Positions 7,790 through 18,268 of a DNA stretch of 60,961 nt are shown piece after piece; position 1 is the stretch's first letter, and each line of letters begins with the position of its first letter. The notes under the pieces were generated by a model. The model did not search any database, was not told the DNA's origin, and saw nothing but the letters and a program-made list of their open reading frames with translations. The position numbers and the translations under genes are program-made. This DNA comes from CAYTAP01 sp964435775 (GTDB lineage Bacteria > Planctomycetota > Phycisphaerae > Tepidisphaerales > Tepidisphaeraceae). The stretch lies in assembly GCA_964435775.1 (NCBI GenBank), contig CAYTAP010000004.1, forward strand, positions 1-60,961, given 5' to 3'.

Positions 7790-10700
7790 TCACCCGATTC
7801 GATACGTCGCCAGGTTGACACCGGCGACCTTGAGCTTCTTGAGCACGCGGGCTTCGATCAATGCGCCGGCGTTGGTGTTGCCGCCGACGAGCAGCGCGTT
7901 GATCGTGTTGTCCACCGAGACCGTCACGCCGTCGAGGATCGACCCGAAGATATCGATCTTCTTGGCGGTGTTGGACACATGGACGTTGGCGAGCAGATCG
8001 CCGCGGACCTGCAGGGTCTGGATCGAGCCGTTGATGTTGAGCTGATCGCCGAGCTGGCCGAAGCTGCCGCCGGAGGTGATCGTGCCGACATCGCCGTTGA
8101 TGTTGAGCGAGCCGTTGGCGAGCGTGCCGCCGAAGAAGAGGCTGCCCAGGCCGCCGCCCTTGCGCGATCCGCCGAGGATGTTGATGTTGCCCGACAGGTT
8201 GCGTCCGACGTTGATCGTCTGGATTCGCCCGGTCGCCTGGATGGTGCCGATCAAATCGTTGGCGATGTTGAGCGTCCCGATCGTTCCGTTTGAACCGATC
8301 GCGTTGATGAACGAGCTTCCGGCAAGCGAGCCGTTGATATTCACGTTGCTGATCGGTCCGGCGATGGTCATCTTGAGGTTGAACACATCCGACGCCGGCC
8401 GGAAAGCGTTGAGCTTGCCGGTGATGACCGCCAGGCCATTGATGGCGCTGGAGGTCACGATCGAACCGACGGAGTTGGCGACGTAGAACGTCGTCGGGGT
8501 GTTGGCGGGGTTGGTCGACCGGATCTGGTAGGCGGTCGCGCCATCAAAGTTCCGGGAACCGACCACGGTGACATCCTCAATGACGCCGGTGTCCGTGCGT
8601 CCGTTGATGACGGGGGCGGCGGCGGAGGTGCCGAGGAACCCGTGGATATCATTGAGGGAGTTGAGGCTCCTCAGGGAGTAGGGATCGAATGCAAGTCCCA
8701 GCTCGCTCTGTCGCACGCTGGCTTCCAGCCCGGCCGTGGAAAGGTTGGCCCCGTTGCCGTTGGCGGTGAGGCGTCCGATCGTCGAGCCGCCGTTGATGAA
8801 CGTGTTGCGAATGCCATACCCGCCGGCGGAAATATCACTGATGACGGCTGCGGTGTTGCTTGTAATCGAACTGGAAATGATGCCGAACCCGGCCACCGAA
8901 ATCGGCCCGACATCGGCGGCGGTGATCGAACTGCCAATGATGCCGCCGTTACCTTTGAGACGGATGGAACCAATCTCAAAGGCCGGGGTGGTCGTGGTAC
9001 CCTGGTTTTCACTTGTAAGAGCCGTGGGACCCTGGCGGGCGAAATCATACTGGCCGGCGCCGCCGGCGCCCTGGGCGATCATCGTATTGATGATTGAACC
9101 GTTGGTCAGATTGATGCTGCCGATCGACTGACCGGCAATGATGTTGCCCCGAATGTCCGAACCGGTGCCTCCGTTGTTCACGGTGCTGATGCGGCCTGAG
9201 ACGTACAAACCGGAGTAGCCAACCGCGCCCGATCCGCTGGCATACAGCCCTTCGCCGAGGTTGGCGGTGATCAGGCTGCCGCTGGGCGCGGGGAGGAGCG
9301 CGTAATCGGTGACGGGAGGAGTCAGCGCGCCCGGCGTGGTCGTGCCGGTGGATGTACCGCTGCCACCCGTGCTGGTTCCGCTGCCACCCGTGCTGGTGTC
9401 GGACCCGGCATTAACGACGATGGGACCGGCGATTCCCTCAAAGACCGCGGGGTTGTCGCGACCGTCGGAGTTGGGCTGAAGGGTTCCGATCGTTCCGAAG
9501 ACCGCGACGTTGCCGATCGCTTCGGACGCGGAAATGATCCCGATGTTGCCCGATTGAACGCCAATGTGCTGCTGGTTGAATGGATAGCTGTTCATCACGG
9601 ACGCGAAAGAGCCGCCCTGCGTCGAGCCGCCCTGCCCCGAGCCGCCGGCTGACTTGAGGGTGGCAAGATCGGACTTTGGATTGAGCGCCGCGCCCGTGTG
9701 GTTGATGGCGACGCCGACATTCGCCGACGACAGGCCGCCGATCGTGCTGGCAATGATGCTGACAAGCTCGCCGCCGGTCGAGTTGTTGTAGTTGTCGAGG
9801 GAGTTGAGTGCTCCGCCTTCGGATTGCATGACGGCGACACCCAGCACATCGACCTTGGCGCTGCCGGTGATGCCGATGTTGACGGGGGTCGGTGTTGGCT
9901 CCGTGGACGTTGGAGTTGGCGTGGGGGTGGGCGTGGGGCTGGTGCCGCTGCCGTCACCGCCGACGTTGGGCTGGGTCGTGACCGGCGGTGGAGGCGGAGG
10001 GACGAAGAAAATCGGATTCCCGTTGGCGTCGAGAACGACGGGGGTTCCGAAGCCTTCGGGCGTGATCATGTCAATCTCGCCGATTTCAGCACTGCCGGCG
10101 GCGCCGGTGCCGCTGGCGTTGATCTGGATCGGACCATCGGCGGTGAAGCTCACCAGCACGACGCCGCCGCTGCCACGGATGGGATAGGTGAGGATGTTGG
10201 TGAGGGAGGTCTGGAAAATGGTGGGTCCGGTCGGCGTCGTCGTGCCTCCGGTATTCCCGGTATTGGTCGTATCAGCGGGGATTACGGCGGTCCCCGGCTG
10301 GATGACAATGCGCGAGCCCGAGTCATCATTGAGAATGACCGGAACGCCCGGATCGTTATTGGTCATTTCATCGCCAACCCCGCCACCAAAGAGCGGATCG
10401 CGCACGACCGACCCCGCGCGAATGTATCGCACGTTGCCGCCGGGGCCGGTGGTGATCGCCGGACCATTGAACCCGCCGCTGACGTCGAAAAGATCGATCA
10501 CGCCGTCGTTGCCGATATTGTCGGCATTGACGGTATAGACGCCGCCGTCGATGTCGGCGGCGCGGATGATGCCCATGGCGCGGTTGGCGATGAAGTTGCC
10601 CGTGAGCGTGCCGGCGGCGTCGATGATCTGATAGTCATAGCCGACCGGAACCGCCGTCAGCGGGTTGGGATTGGCCTGCAACATGCCAACCGTCGAGCTC

Positions 10701-13700
10701 AGGAGACCGATGCTGCCATTGGGGACAACAAGCGTGGGCGAGTTGCCGTCCTCGTCTCCGATGTTGCCCGCGACCAGGGCGCGGAGGTTGCCGGCGTCCA
10801 CCTTGATCGATGACGGAGACTGGGCGAAGTATGTGCCACCGGCGGTGATCGCGCCGATGTCGCCGAGAGCGCCGTCAAAATCGCTCGGATAGTACAGGGG
10901 ATTGGCGACGTTGAAGATGTTGTTCGCCACCGTGACGCCGCCGAGCGACAACGCCCCAAGATTGGAGACGCTCAGATAGTAGCCCATCGCCAGCGTCAGG
11001 CTTTCGGCGCCCGTGCCCGTGGGGCTGACCGCCGGTCCGCTCGTGGTGCCATCGACGAAATCCATGTCTCCATATGCGCCGACCGCGATGCGGTAGACAC
11101 CGGGCCGATCGGCGCGGAATTGGAGCGGCGCGGCGGCGAACGCGGCGGCGCTCGGAGAGCTGTAGGACGAGGTGATCAGCCGTCCATCCGGATCGAACAC
11201 GCCGAATTGGACCGTCGGGATGCCGCCCACGGCCGGGAGGTCCGCGATGGTCTGAACGGTGATCAACTGCCCGGCCATCGCGGGGATGCCGAAATAATCG
11301 ACGGTATCGCCGGTATTGGTGTTGAGCTCGCCGCGCATGTCGATGGTGTACGCGCCCACGGGGGATCCAGCGGTTCCCGCGAGCACCTGCGCCGTCGCGA
11401 AGGTGTTGTTCGAGAAAAACGAGTCGTTCAACAAGCCCAATTGGAACGCGGTGATCTCGCTGCCGGTGGGCGGAACATAATTGCTCTCCACCTCGCGTTG
11501 GAAAGTGGTGCTTGAGGGCGCATCCGGTTGAAGTTCAAACCGTCCAACACCCAGATACGAATCGCCGGTCCGGATTTCACCTGTGGCGCCGCCAACGACG
11601 ACGTTGAAGGCAGTGAAATAGGACGGTTCGACATCGGCCATGTCGAGGGTTCCTATGGAGTCGCGGACGACGAGGTTGTTGAGGTCGCCGCCAATGGTGA
11701 AGTTGGTCGCGAGATCATTGAGAAGCGGCGTCCCCGCCGCCAGGCCGCGGGTATCCCCCGTAATCAACCAACCGGCGTAGAAGGTGCCCACTCCTCCGGA
11801 GGTATCGACCTGCCCGCTGACCGTGCCGCCAACAAGTAGGCCGCCGACGTTGAGGGGCTTGCTGGCCGCTGCGTTCGTGCCGGTGAGGTACATGAGCGCC
11901 GAGGACGAGCCGTTGTTCAATCCGCTGGCCACCTGAAGGGGCGTGCCGCCGTAAACATTGTCAACGCCAACGAATCGGTGCTGGGTCTTGCTCCACGAGA
12001 TCGCCCCGATCGTGGGGGACAACGAACCGGCGGGCGTGGCACTGGCCGCGCCGGCGATGCCGCTGGACAGATTGATATCGACGAGACGGCCGTATTTGAG
12101 GTCCTGGCCATAGAGCGTGCCAGCGTCGCTGAAGCCCATCGAATTGATCGAGAGGGCTTCGTTGCTGTTGACATCCCGAACCACGCCAAGGGTGGCCAGC
12201 ACGTTGCCGTTGGTCGGATCGACGCGGCGGAGGTTGCTTTGCCCATCGACCATGTACAAGGTCGTGCCATCGGGCGTGAAGGTCATCGCCTGAATGGAGG
12301 GAATCGACCCACCGGCGATCGCGGCGATGGGGTGGAACGCGCCATACTCGGGCGACAGTTGGTTGTCGATCAGTTGGCCGAGCGTCGGGATGTTGTTGAT
12401 GACATAGACGGCGTACAGCTCGTTGACGCCATCGGAGTTGAGATCGCCGTACGCCATCGCGCTGACATGCGAGAGCGGCTTAAGGGTGGTGGCATCATAG
12501 ACGCCGCCGCCGTAATAGGCGTTGCCGGTGGTGGGATTGACCAGAGCCAGTTCATCGCTGGCGATGCGATTGCCGCCGGCATCCACCTGGTCGGAATCGA
12601 TCACGGCGATGAAGTCGGGCGGACCGGTGGCGACGCCCTGAATGCCGCTCAGGTTGGAACCAAGCAGACGATCGGCGATTGTGGGAACCGGCGAGACGAA
12701 ATCGGTGATCTGCCCGGTGGAAACGGTGATGCCGGGGCGGAGGATGCCATTGGTTTCAACCGCACCGGGTACGGTTGATCCCATCGTGCCGGTGAGGCTT
12801 CCGCTGATGACGGGGATATCCTGCTCCAAGTCCGTGTTGGGGGTGATGTCGCGTGTGCGAGCGCCAATGTAGACGGTGCCGGTGCCCTCGCCGGAGCTGA
12901 TGTTGAGGTTTTCCCCGCCCTGGGCGTCGACAACCTGCAAGTTCGGCGAGTTACCGTCAAAGGGAATGTCGGGACGGATCGTGGCGGGACTCTTGGGGTC
13001 GTAGAGCGCCACCTGCGAAATCGCAATGGAGGCCGCCTCATCGGCCCGTGTGACGTTGATGTGGTAGATGTCCGCCTGCGTGGGTCGGAGGCGGCTGTCG
13101 ATGAACAGAAGATCATCCGTCGAGGCATCCGTGGCGAGAAGAACTCCCATTTCGCCGGTGTACGGGTTCGTGAGGGTGGGGTTCCAAGTGAGGTCCTGAA
13201 TGTCCTGGCCGCGAATGGGCGCATCGCCGGTGTCCTGAAGATCGGTCAGGCCGCCATAAATGAATGCAGTGCCGGTCGAGCGGCGAATGCGGAGCAACTG
13301 GCTGTCTTCGCCGTCGTTCTGGGTCGCCAAAACGAACGTACCTGGATTGAGGGTGGGGTCGTTCTGGACGAACGAGAGCCCGGTGATGTTGCCGACATCC
13401 TCGCCATCAAGGGTGACGGCGACGCCATTGCCCATGCCGTCGGTGTTGCCCAGGGGAATGTTGACCAGCGAACCGGCATCGCCAAGCGGCGCATCGTTGT
13501 TGGTATCCTGCGTGGCGTTTGTACCGCCCCCGCCCCCACCGGTCCCGCCGCCGCCCGTGGCGGTCCCGCCGCGCGAGGCGAAGCCCACGAGCTGGTTCGT
13601 GCCGGGAACGAAAGCCATCGCGCTGATGTTGACGAAGTTATCGGCCGATGTGACGCCGAAAGTCCCGCTGACCGCCGAGAGCGTGCCGGAGTTGAGGTTG

Positions 13701-14500
13701 TATACATACAGCCGGGGGGTGTTGAACGTCGCCGGGGGTGCCGGAGGCGCGCCACCGCCCGACGGCGGCGGGACGAACTGCGGGGTGTTGTCCACGGCGA
13801 CGAAGTAGAGGAGCGTGCCGGATTGATCGATGGCGGCGGCGGTTGCGGCAACCGTCGTGTTTTGTGTTCCGGCCGGAAGTGAGCCGGCCAGGTTGGGATT
13901 GTGTTGAAGGACAGCGTTGTTCGTCAGATCGGCAATGAGCGTGCCGGCGCCAGTCTGGTTGTTCAATTGAACAATGTTGACGTGGTTCTGCGGCGTCGTG
14001 CCATTCAGGGTCGTATAGACGTTGATGCCGTAGGTTTCCCCGCTGATGGGGTTGCTCGCCAGGGCGCGGAAGTGAATGCTGTCGCTGGGGGCGGCCAATC
14101 CACCGTAAAACGTCGGGGCGCCAAAGGCTTCGTTGAGCGTGACGGGTTCGACGCCATCCTGTCCGCCCAGCCCGCCGAGCGTGTCCGTCCCGGCGCGACC
14201 AACGCTGCTGGCAAAATAATGCCCCGGCATGTCGGTGAGAATGAGCTGGTTCTGATCGTCGAGAACACCGGCGACGAGATCGGCCTGGATATTCCCGTTG
14301 GCAGAGACGCGGACTTCCTTGCCGGCGGCGTCAATATATTCAAAGACATCCCCTCCGGTGACCACGGTCAGCATCACGCGGGATTCGAGGGGATCGAGAA
14401 GGAACCGCTGCCGCCGCGCGGCGGATTTTCCCTTCGAGGCTTTCGAGGCTTTGGGATTGGACGTATGGGACGCTTTGCGGAACGGGCGACGATTCAACAT
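7790..14500 (-). CDS. Giant planctomycete surface protein (LEPR-XLL-like N-terminus, beta-rich repeats)
   Basis: 2,236 residues. The basic, Ser/Lys-rich leader ends in FLLDPLESRVMLT, a variant of the planctomycete LEPR-XLL export/sorting motif found in very large surface proteins. Residues of about 100-900 carry propeller-like repeats (TLYMVDGQSNLRRVDPTNGN). A pre-peptidase-type domain follows (DTVDYFGIPAMAGQLIT, near 1065), then a PT-rich linker (near 1520), a tandem GSGTSTG repeat (9357-9398), and a long C-terminal region with parallel beta-helix character (GTLNIANDLIGTIQATG). GGAGGA seven bases upstream fixes ATG 14500; the in-frame ATG 14533 lacks a site. Probably an exported scaffold or adhesin; function unknown. 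Confidence 0.82.
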   Translation of the reverse strand: MLNRRPFRKASHTSNPKASKASKGKSAARRQRFLLDPLESRVMLTVVTGGDVFEYIDAAGKEVRVSANGNIQADLVAGVLDDQNQLILTDMPGHYFASSVGRAGTDTLGGLGGQDGVEPVTLNEAFGAPTFYGGLAAPSDSIHFRALASNPISGETYGINVYTTLNGTTPQNHVNIVQLNNQTGAGTLIADLTNNAVLQHNPNLAGSLPAGTQNTTVAATAAAIDQSGTLLYFVAVDNTPQFVPPPSGGGAPPAPPATFNTPRLYVYNLNSGTLSAVSGTFGVTSADNFVNISAMAFVPGTNQLVGFASRGGTATGGGGTGGGGGGTNATQDTNNDAPLGDAGSLVNIPLGNTDGMGNGVAVTLDGEDVGNITGLSFVQNDPTLNPGTFVLATQNDGEDSQLLRIRRSTGTAFIYGGLTDLQDTGDAPIRGQDIQDLTWNPTLTNPYTGEMGVLLATDASTDDLLFIDSRLRPTQADIYHINVTRADEAASIAISQVALYDPKSPATIRPDIPFDGNSPNLQVVDAQGGENLNISSGEGTGTVYIGARTRDITPNTDLEQDIPVISGSLTGTMGSTVPGAVETNGILRPGITVSTGQITDFVSPVPTIADRLLGSNLSGIQGVATGPPDFIAVIDSDQVDAGGNRIASDELALVNPTTGNAYYGGGVYDATTLKPLSHVSAMAYGDLNSDGVNELYAVYVINNIPTLGQLIDNQLSPEYGAFHPIAAIAGGSIPSIQAMTFTPDGTTLYMVDGQSNLRRVDPTNGNVLATLGVVRDVNSNEALSINSMGFSDAGTLYGQDLKYGRLVDINLSSGIAGAASATPAGSLSPTIGAISWSKTQHRFVGVDNVYGGTPLQVASGLNNGSSSALMYLTGTNAAASKPLNVGGLLVGGTVSGQVDTSGGVGTFYAGWLITGDTRGLAAGTPLLNDLATNFTIGGDLNNLVVRDSIGTLDMADVEPSYFTAFNVVVGGATGEIRTGDSYLGVGRFELQPDAPSSTTFQREVESNYVPPTGSEITAFQLGLLNDSFFSNNTFATAQVLAGTAGSPVGAYTIDMRGELNTNTGDTVDYFGIPAMAGQLITVQTIADLPAVGGIPTVQFGVFDPDGRLITSSYSSPSAAAFAAAPLQFRADRPGVYRIAVGAYGDMDFVDGTTSGPAVSPTGTGAESLTLAMGYYLSVSNLGALSLGGVTVANNIFNVANPLYYPSDFDGALGDIGAITAGGTYFAQSPSSIKVDAGNLRALVAGNIGDEDGNSPTLVVPNGSIGLLSSTVGMLQANPNPLTAVPVGYDYQIIDAAGTLTGNFIANRAMGIIRAADIDGGVYTVNADNIGNDGVIDLFDVSGGFNGPAITTGPGGNVRYIRAGSVVRDPLFGGGVGDEMTNNDPGVPVILNDDSGSRIVIQPGTAVIPADTTNTGNTGGTTTPTGPTIFQTSLTNILTYPIRGSGGVVLVSFTADGPIQINASGTGAAGSAEIGEIDMITPEGFGTPVVLDANGNPIFFVPPPPPPVTTQPNVGGDGSGTSPTPTPTPTPTSTEPTPTPVNIGITGSAKVDVLGVAVMQSEGGALNSLDNYNNSTGGELVSIIASTIGGLSSANVGVAINHTGAALNPKSDLATLKSAGGSGQGGSTQGGSFASVMNSYPFNQQHIGVQSGNIGIISASEAIGNVAVFGTIGTLQPNSDGRDNPAVFEGIAGPIVVNAGSDTSTGGSGTSTGGSGTSTGTTTPGALTPPVTDYALLPAPSGSLITANLGEGLYASGSGAVGYSGLYVSGRISTVNNGGTGSDIRGNIIAGQSIGSINLTNGSIINTMIAQGAGGAGQYDFARQGPTALTSENQGTTTTPAFEIGSIRLKGNGGIIGSSITAADVGPISVAGFGIISSSITSNTAAVISDISAGGYGIRNTFINGGSTIGRLTANGNGANLSTAGLEASVRQSELGLAFDPYSLRSLNSLNDIHGFLGTSAAAPVINGRTDTGVIEDVTVVGSRNFDGATAYQIRSTNPANTPTTFYVANSVGSIVTSSAINGLAVITGKLNAFRPASDVFNLKMTIAGPISNVNINGSLAGSSFINAIGSNGTIGTLNIANDLIGTIQATGRIQTINVGRNLSGNINILGGSRKGGGLGSLFFGGTLANGSLNINGDVGTITSGGSFGQLGDQLNINGSIQTLQVRGDLLANVHVSNTAKKIDIFGSILDGVTVSVDNTINALLVGGNTNAGALIEARVLKKLKVAGVNLATYRIG

Positions 14501-15094
14501 TCGCGATCCTCCATTGGCCGCGCCCCGGCGCATGGACCGGCGGCGACGGCAGCGCCATTCGCGCTGGATGGGTTAAAAAAAAGATCCAGAGGTCATCACT
14601 TGCAAGTCGTTTTTCCAGGCACGTTGATGGACACGGTTGTTAGACACAGTTGATGGGCATGTCAGGCCCGCATGCCGCTTGAAACACCCCGTCGTCGGGC
14701 TTTCCCCACTATGTTTCCCCACAAGGGTGGTTGCATTCGATCCGGAACCTCGCCGGAATAAGCCTGCCGCCAGCGGATTCTTCTATCAGAACACGCTCCG
14801 GACTGTCAACGAAATGGGGGTGGGCGCGACAGGGCGCGGGAGTGGTCAATTATTGCGGCCGATGTGCGTGGATGGAGGGCGTCGCTCCCGCGACGCGACG
14901 GCGTTGCGGGAGCAACGCCATCCAACCACCGCCGGTGCCGCGCGAGTCCACAAATATTGACTTCTCCCAAGGCGACGGTGCGACGCGACCATGCGACCGC
15001 GCACCACCCATTTGGGATGTTTGATTCCTGATTTGCGATTTTTGATTGAAATGCGCCGGTGCGCGCTTTTCGGCAATCAAAAAGTACGTCTCCG
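14501..15094. other. 594-bp gene-free stretch upstream of the giant gene
   Basis: No credible ORF, tRNA or rRNA seen. It contains an A8 run near 14576, a hairpin element at 14870-14933 and an AT-rich repeat at 15029-15052. It presumably carries the promoter and 5' leader of the giant surface-protein gene, but no clear promoter could be assigned. Confidence 0.5.
14870..14933. repeat. Imperfect palindromic REP-like element
   Basis: The left arm 14870-14891 (GGATGG ... GCTCCCGC) pairs with the right arm 14916-14933 (GCGGGAGCAACGCCATCC), with a four-base bulge and one mismatch. No T tract follows. It lies between two minus-strand genes. Confidence 0.6.
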
Positions 15095-16150
15095 TCACTT
15101 CGACGGCGTCAAGGACGCCCGCTTCTCCGCGATCAGCTTGAGCAGCGCCCGCTGCGGTTTGACAAATTTCTCGATCCCCTCCTCCATCAATGTGTCTTCC
15201 AACTTCTGATTGTCCACCTTCGCGGCGATCTCATCGGCGACGGCTTTGGGAAGCGGTTCATCAACGTGCCGCTTGTAGGTCTTGTCGTTGTCGCGGGCAA
15301 AAGCGTTGGTGGCCGGGGGATTGGTCTGGATGTCGCTGCCGGCGAGCGCTTCGACGTACTTATCCTTCGGCTCACTGGGGTTTTTGGTCCCGGTGGACGC
15401 GAAGATGATCTCCTGCTGGAGCCGCAAGTTTTTGTCACGCCAGAAGCCCTGGTTCAATTGCCACATGTGACGGGCGTTGGCGATGCCGACCTGGCCTTGC
15501 GCCTCAGGGGATAGATCGGGAAGACGCTGCTCGGTGTACACATCGACGCGGGAGACGAAAATCGAGTAAACGCTCTTGAAGTCATGCAGCCCGTTGCGAC
15601 GGCGCTGGGCCCCGCGCCAGATCGCATCACGCGAAGCTTCGTATTGGTGCTGCGTGAAGCAAAGCGTGACGTTGATCGTCACCCCGGCGGCGGCCAGCTC
15701 CTCCATCGCATCAATCCCGGCGGCGGTTGCGGGCACCTTGATCATGCGGTTCTGATGCCCCTGCGACCACTGCTTGCCCAATTCGATGTACCGCTTGACA
15801 CGCTGGGCATGCGGAAGGTTCTGTTCGGGATCTTCCAGAAGTGGATCAAGCTCAAAGCTCACATACCCGTCGTTCCCCTTGGTCTTCTGGAAAACCGACC
15901 AGAACGCCTCCTGCGCATCGTGAACCATGAAGTCGGTCATGTGCCAGGCGACGGATTGATCGTCGTGGCCTTCCTCCATCAGCGACGTCAGCTCATCCTC
16001 GGCGACACCGGCCTTGATCAATCCCGTAATGATGATCGGATTGCTCGTGGCCCCTGAAAGCCCCAGTGGGAGATACGTATTAATTTCGCCGGGATCGATC
16101 GAATCGAGCCATACTTTGGTGCCACACGCGATGAGTGATTGGAATGACAT
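15095..16150 (-). CDS. tal: Transaldolase
   Basis: 351 residues, cytoplasmic, pentose-phosphate pathway: transfers a dihydroxyacetone unit between sugar phosphates. Seen: the N-terminal TKVWLDSIDP, LSGATSNPIII, the Schiff-base Lys in MIKVPATAAGIDA, and VTLCFTQHQYEASRDA and SRVDVYTE downstream. Length and motifs fit the larger bacterial transaldolase (TalB/Tal-like) class. Its start has AAAGGA upstream. It could serve the pentose/pentitol genes of the 28-43 kb region, though it is not physically linked to them. Confidence 0.88.
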   Translation of the reverse strand: MSFQSLIACGTKVWLDSIDPGEINTYLPLGLSGATSNPIIITGLIKAGVAEDELTSLMEEGHDDQSVAWHMTDFMVHDAQEAFWSVFQKTKGNDGYVSFELDPLLEDPEQNLPHAQRVKRYIELGKQWSQGHQNRMIKVPATAAGIDAMEELAAAGVTINVTLCFTQHQYEASRDAIWRGAQRRRNGLHDFKSVYSIFVSRVDVYTEQRLPDLSPEAQGQVGIANARHMWQLNQGFWRDKNLRLQQEIIFASTGTKNPSEPKDKYVEALAGSDIQTNPPATNAFARDNDKTYKRHVDEPLPKAVADEIAAKVDNQKLEDTLMEEGIEKFVKPQRALLKLIAEKRASLTPSK

Positions 16151-16356
16151 GGGAGGAGAATCCTTTCGTGCCCGGGCATGGCGGGTGGTTCATCAACACG
16201 GGCGCGGACCAAACCGCCGCGCCCGCATGCCAGTTCTTGATCGTTTCGCAATCCATGCGGATTGTCCAGAGGAAAAATGCAAAAAAGCGAAAAAGGCCGC
16301 AATCCATCTTTCTCCCGCTTGCCCCGCGAGAGCGCATTGAGGCGCAAACCCATGGT

Positions 16357-16905
16357 TCAGGCGCGTTCGAGCGACCAGTCGAGGTTCAATTCATCGCACA
16401 CCGCCGCCAGCGCCTTGCGCAACTGGCTCAGCGACGCCTGGGTGGGGAAAGAGAGGGTCAGGTCCATCTCAAACAGCGGCGCGCCGGTGATCGGAGCGGG
16501 GGCCAGATGTGTTTCGAGCGATTCAATATTCGCCTGCTGGGCGCGCAACACCTGGGCGATCCGCCGGACCAGCCCCGGCTGATCAAGCGCCGTGACGCTC
16601 AGATGATACGGGAGCGCCGGGACTTTGGTTGGCGGCTGGGCATGTGGCGCCAGCGGCGCTTCGGCGCCGGTGGGTCGTAGTTCGGCGTGCAGGTTTGTCC
16701 GCGCGGCAAAGTCGGGCAACCCTTCGCGGAGGCGCTCGAAGACGGCCGGATCACCAGCGACCAGAAGCATCATGGCGAACTGCCCGCGCAGATTGACCAT
16801 CCGGCTGTCCTCGATGTTTCCGCCGCGATCGAAGATGAATTGCGACACTTCGTCCACCAACCCGGGACGATCCGTACCGACGGCGATGAGTATGGCATGG
16901 CTCAT
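16357..16905 (-). CDS. Two-ACT-domain protein (GcvR-like)
   Basis: 182 residues made of two ACT domains: residues 3-80 (ILIAVGTDRPGLVDEVSQFI) and about 98-175 (YHLSVTALDQPGLVRRIAQVL). This is the layout of GcvR, the glycine-cleavage repressor accessory protein. ACT domains bind amino acids, so it is likely an amino-acid-responsive regulator without its own DNA-binding domain. No gcv genes are adjacent, so the target is unknown. No strong ribosome site precedes ATG 16905. Confidence 0.75.
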   Translation of the reverse strand: MSHAILIAVGTDRPGLVDEVSQFIFDRGGNIEDSRMVNLRGQFAMMLLVAGDPAVFERLREGLPDFAARTNLHAELRPTGAEAPLAPHAQPPTKVPALPYHLSVTALDQPGLVRRIAQVLRAQQANIESLETHLAPAPITGAPLFEMDLTLSFPTQASLSQLRKALAAVCDELNLDWSLERA

Positions 16906-17008
16906 ACGTCATAGCGTATAAAGTGAGGCGCGCCGGGGCTACGGTGTAATTTTGAAATTGACGTTGATGCGGACGCGACGCCATACTGGTTGCGCCTATG
17001 ATGCGCAG

Positions 17009-18268
17009 ATGATGTACCGACGATGGATCATCTCGGTGATGGTGATGATGGAGTGCGGGGTGTTCGTCGCGCCCGCGTGCGCCGAACCGCACGAAGCGCG
17101 GGTCGCGCTGCATGAGGGGCGATTGAACATGGGCGAACTTTCCCAGGCTCTGGAAAGTCGCCTGCATCTGCCAACGCTCGATCTGGGAACGGATGCGAGC
17201 ATCGATTTGAAAGGGCTCGGGGGATCGCTGTTCATCAAAGCGCTGAATCGCTCGCTGGGGGCGGGGTGTGACATTGAGGTTGAACCTGACGCGATCATTG
17301 TCCGATTCGATCCTGAAAAGCTTCCGACCACCCTGCCCGACGCGCGGCGGGCCATCCGAACGTTCACCGCGACCGCAGCGCCGGATGCGACAGGCGCGCA
17401 GCGGCGCGGGTATGGCCTCCTGCTGCCGCAAACGGTCGATCCCGGCCGCCCGCTGGTGCTCCTCATTCACGGACTCGATTGCGACCGCGGCGTGTGGGGG
17501 CCGATGGCGAAGCTGCTGGACGATCAGGGATACCAGGTGGGGTATTTTTCATATCCGAACGATGAGCCGATCTCCGAGAGCGCGGCCCTTCTCTCACGGC
17601 ATATGCACGCGTTGCGGCAACAATTCCCAAACCTGCGGGTTGATGTCATCGCGCACAGCATGGGCGGCCTCGTGGCGCGCATGTATGTGGAGGGAAATAC
17701 GTATGCCGGCGGCGTGGATCGACTGATCCTGCTCGCGCCGCCAAATGAAGGATCACCCTGGGCGGGATATCGGCTTTTGCTGGAAGCACAGGAGCATTAC
17801 CGTTTGTGGCGGTACAACCCACAGTGGCGCTGGACGTGGATGATCACCGACGGACTGGGGGCCGCCGGTGACGAACTCAAGCCCCATAGCACCTTGCTGC
17901 GCGATCTGGACAAACTCCCACGACGGGCCGGCGTGCGATACACAATTGTCGCCGGCGATCAGAGCAGCATCACTCGCCTCGTCGCCGATGGCGTGGAAGC
18001 GCCGGCGAAGTGGACGCCGACCGCCGCGCGGCAATGGTGGGGAATCCGACAATGCCGCGGGGCGCTCAAGCAACTGGCCGGCGCGATCCGGGAAGAGAAG
18101 AGCGATGGGGACGGCCCGGTCCCGGTTGCAAGCACCCGCCTAGCCGGCGTGAGCGACGTGGTGATTGTCCCGGCGGACCACGTCGCGCTCTATTGCCCCG
18201 TCGATGGCCACCCCCCTGCCGCGTGGAAGACGATTGAGGCGCGGCTGAACCAGGACATACGCCACTAA
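17009..18268 (+). CDS. Exported lipase-like alpha/beta hydrolase
   Basis: About 419 residues from ATG 17009, with a signal peptide (ISVMVMMECGVFVAPACA). An N-terminal domain of about 100 residues of unknown role is followed by an alpha/beta hydrolase: VLLIHGLDCDRGVW (oxyanion), nucleophile in VIAHSMGGLVARMY, LLAPPNEGSPWAG, and a late Asp/His (VIVPADHVAL). It resembles PGAP1/DUF676-type lipases. It probably acts on lipid or acyl esters in the periplasm. The frame is open from 16952, but the extra 19 residues precede the hydrophobic signal and are unlikely. Confidence 0.77.
   Translation: MMYRRWIISVMVMMECGVFVAPACAEPHEARVALHEGRLNMGELSQALESRLHLPTLDLGTDASIDLKGLGGSLFIKALNRSLGAGCDIEVEPDAIIVRFDPEKLPTTLPDARRAIRTFTATAAPDATGAQRRGYGLLLPQTVDPGRPLVLLIHGLDCDRGVWGPMAKLLDDQGYQVGYFSYPNDEPISESAALLSRHMHALRQQFPNLRVDVIAHSMGGLVARMYVEGNTYAGGVDRLILLAPPNEGSPWAGYRLLLEAQEHYRLWRYNPQWRWTWMITDGLGAAGDELKPHSTLLRDLDKLPRRAGVRYTIVAGDQSSITRLVADGVEAPAKWTPTAARQWWGIRQCRGALKQLAGAIREEKSDGDGPVPVASTRLAGVSDVVIVPADHVALYCPVDGHPPAAWKTIEARLNQDIRH

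Noticed and set aside
9910..9950. PT-rich linker of the giant protein as a separate repeat locus
   Set aside because: The codon repeat is explained as a Pro-Thr linker within the protein.
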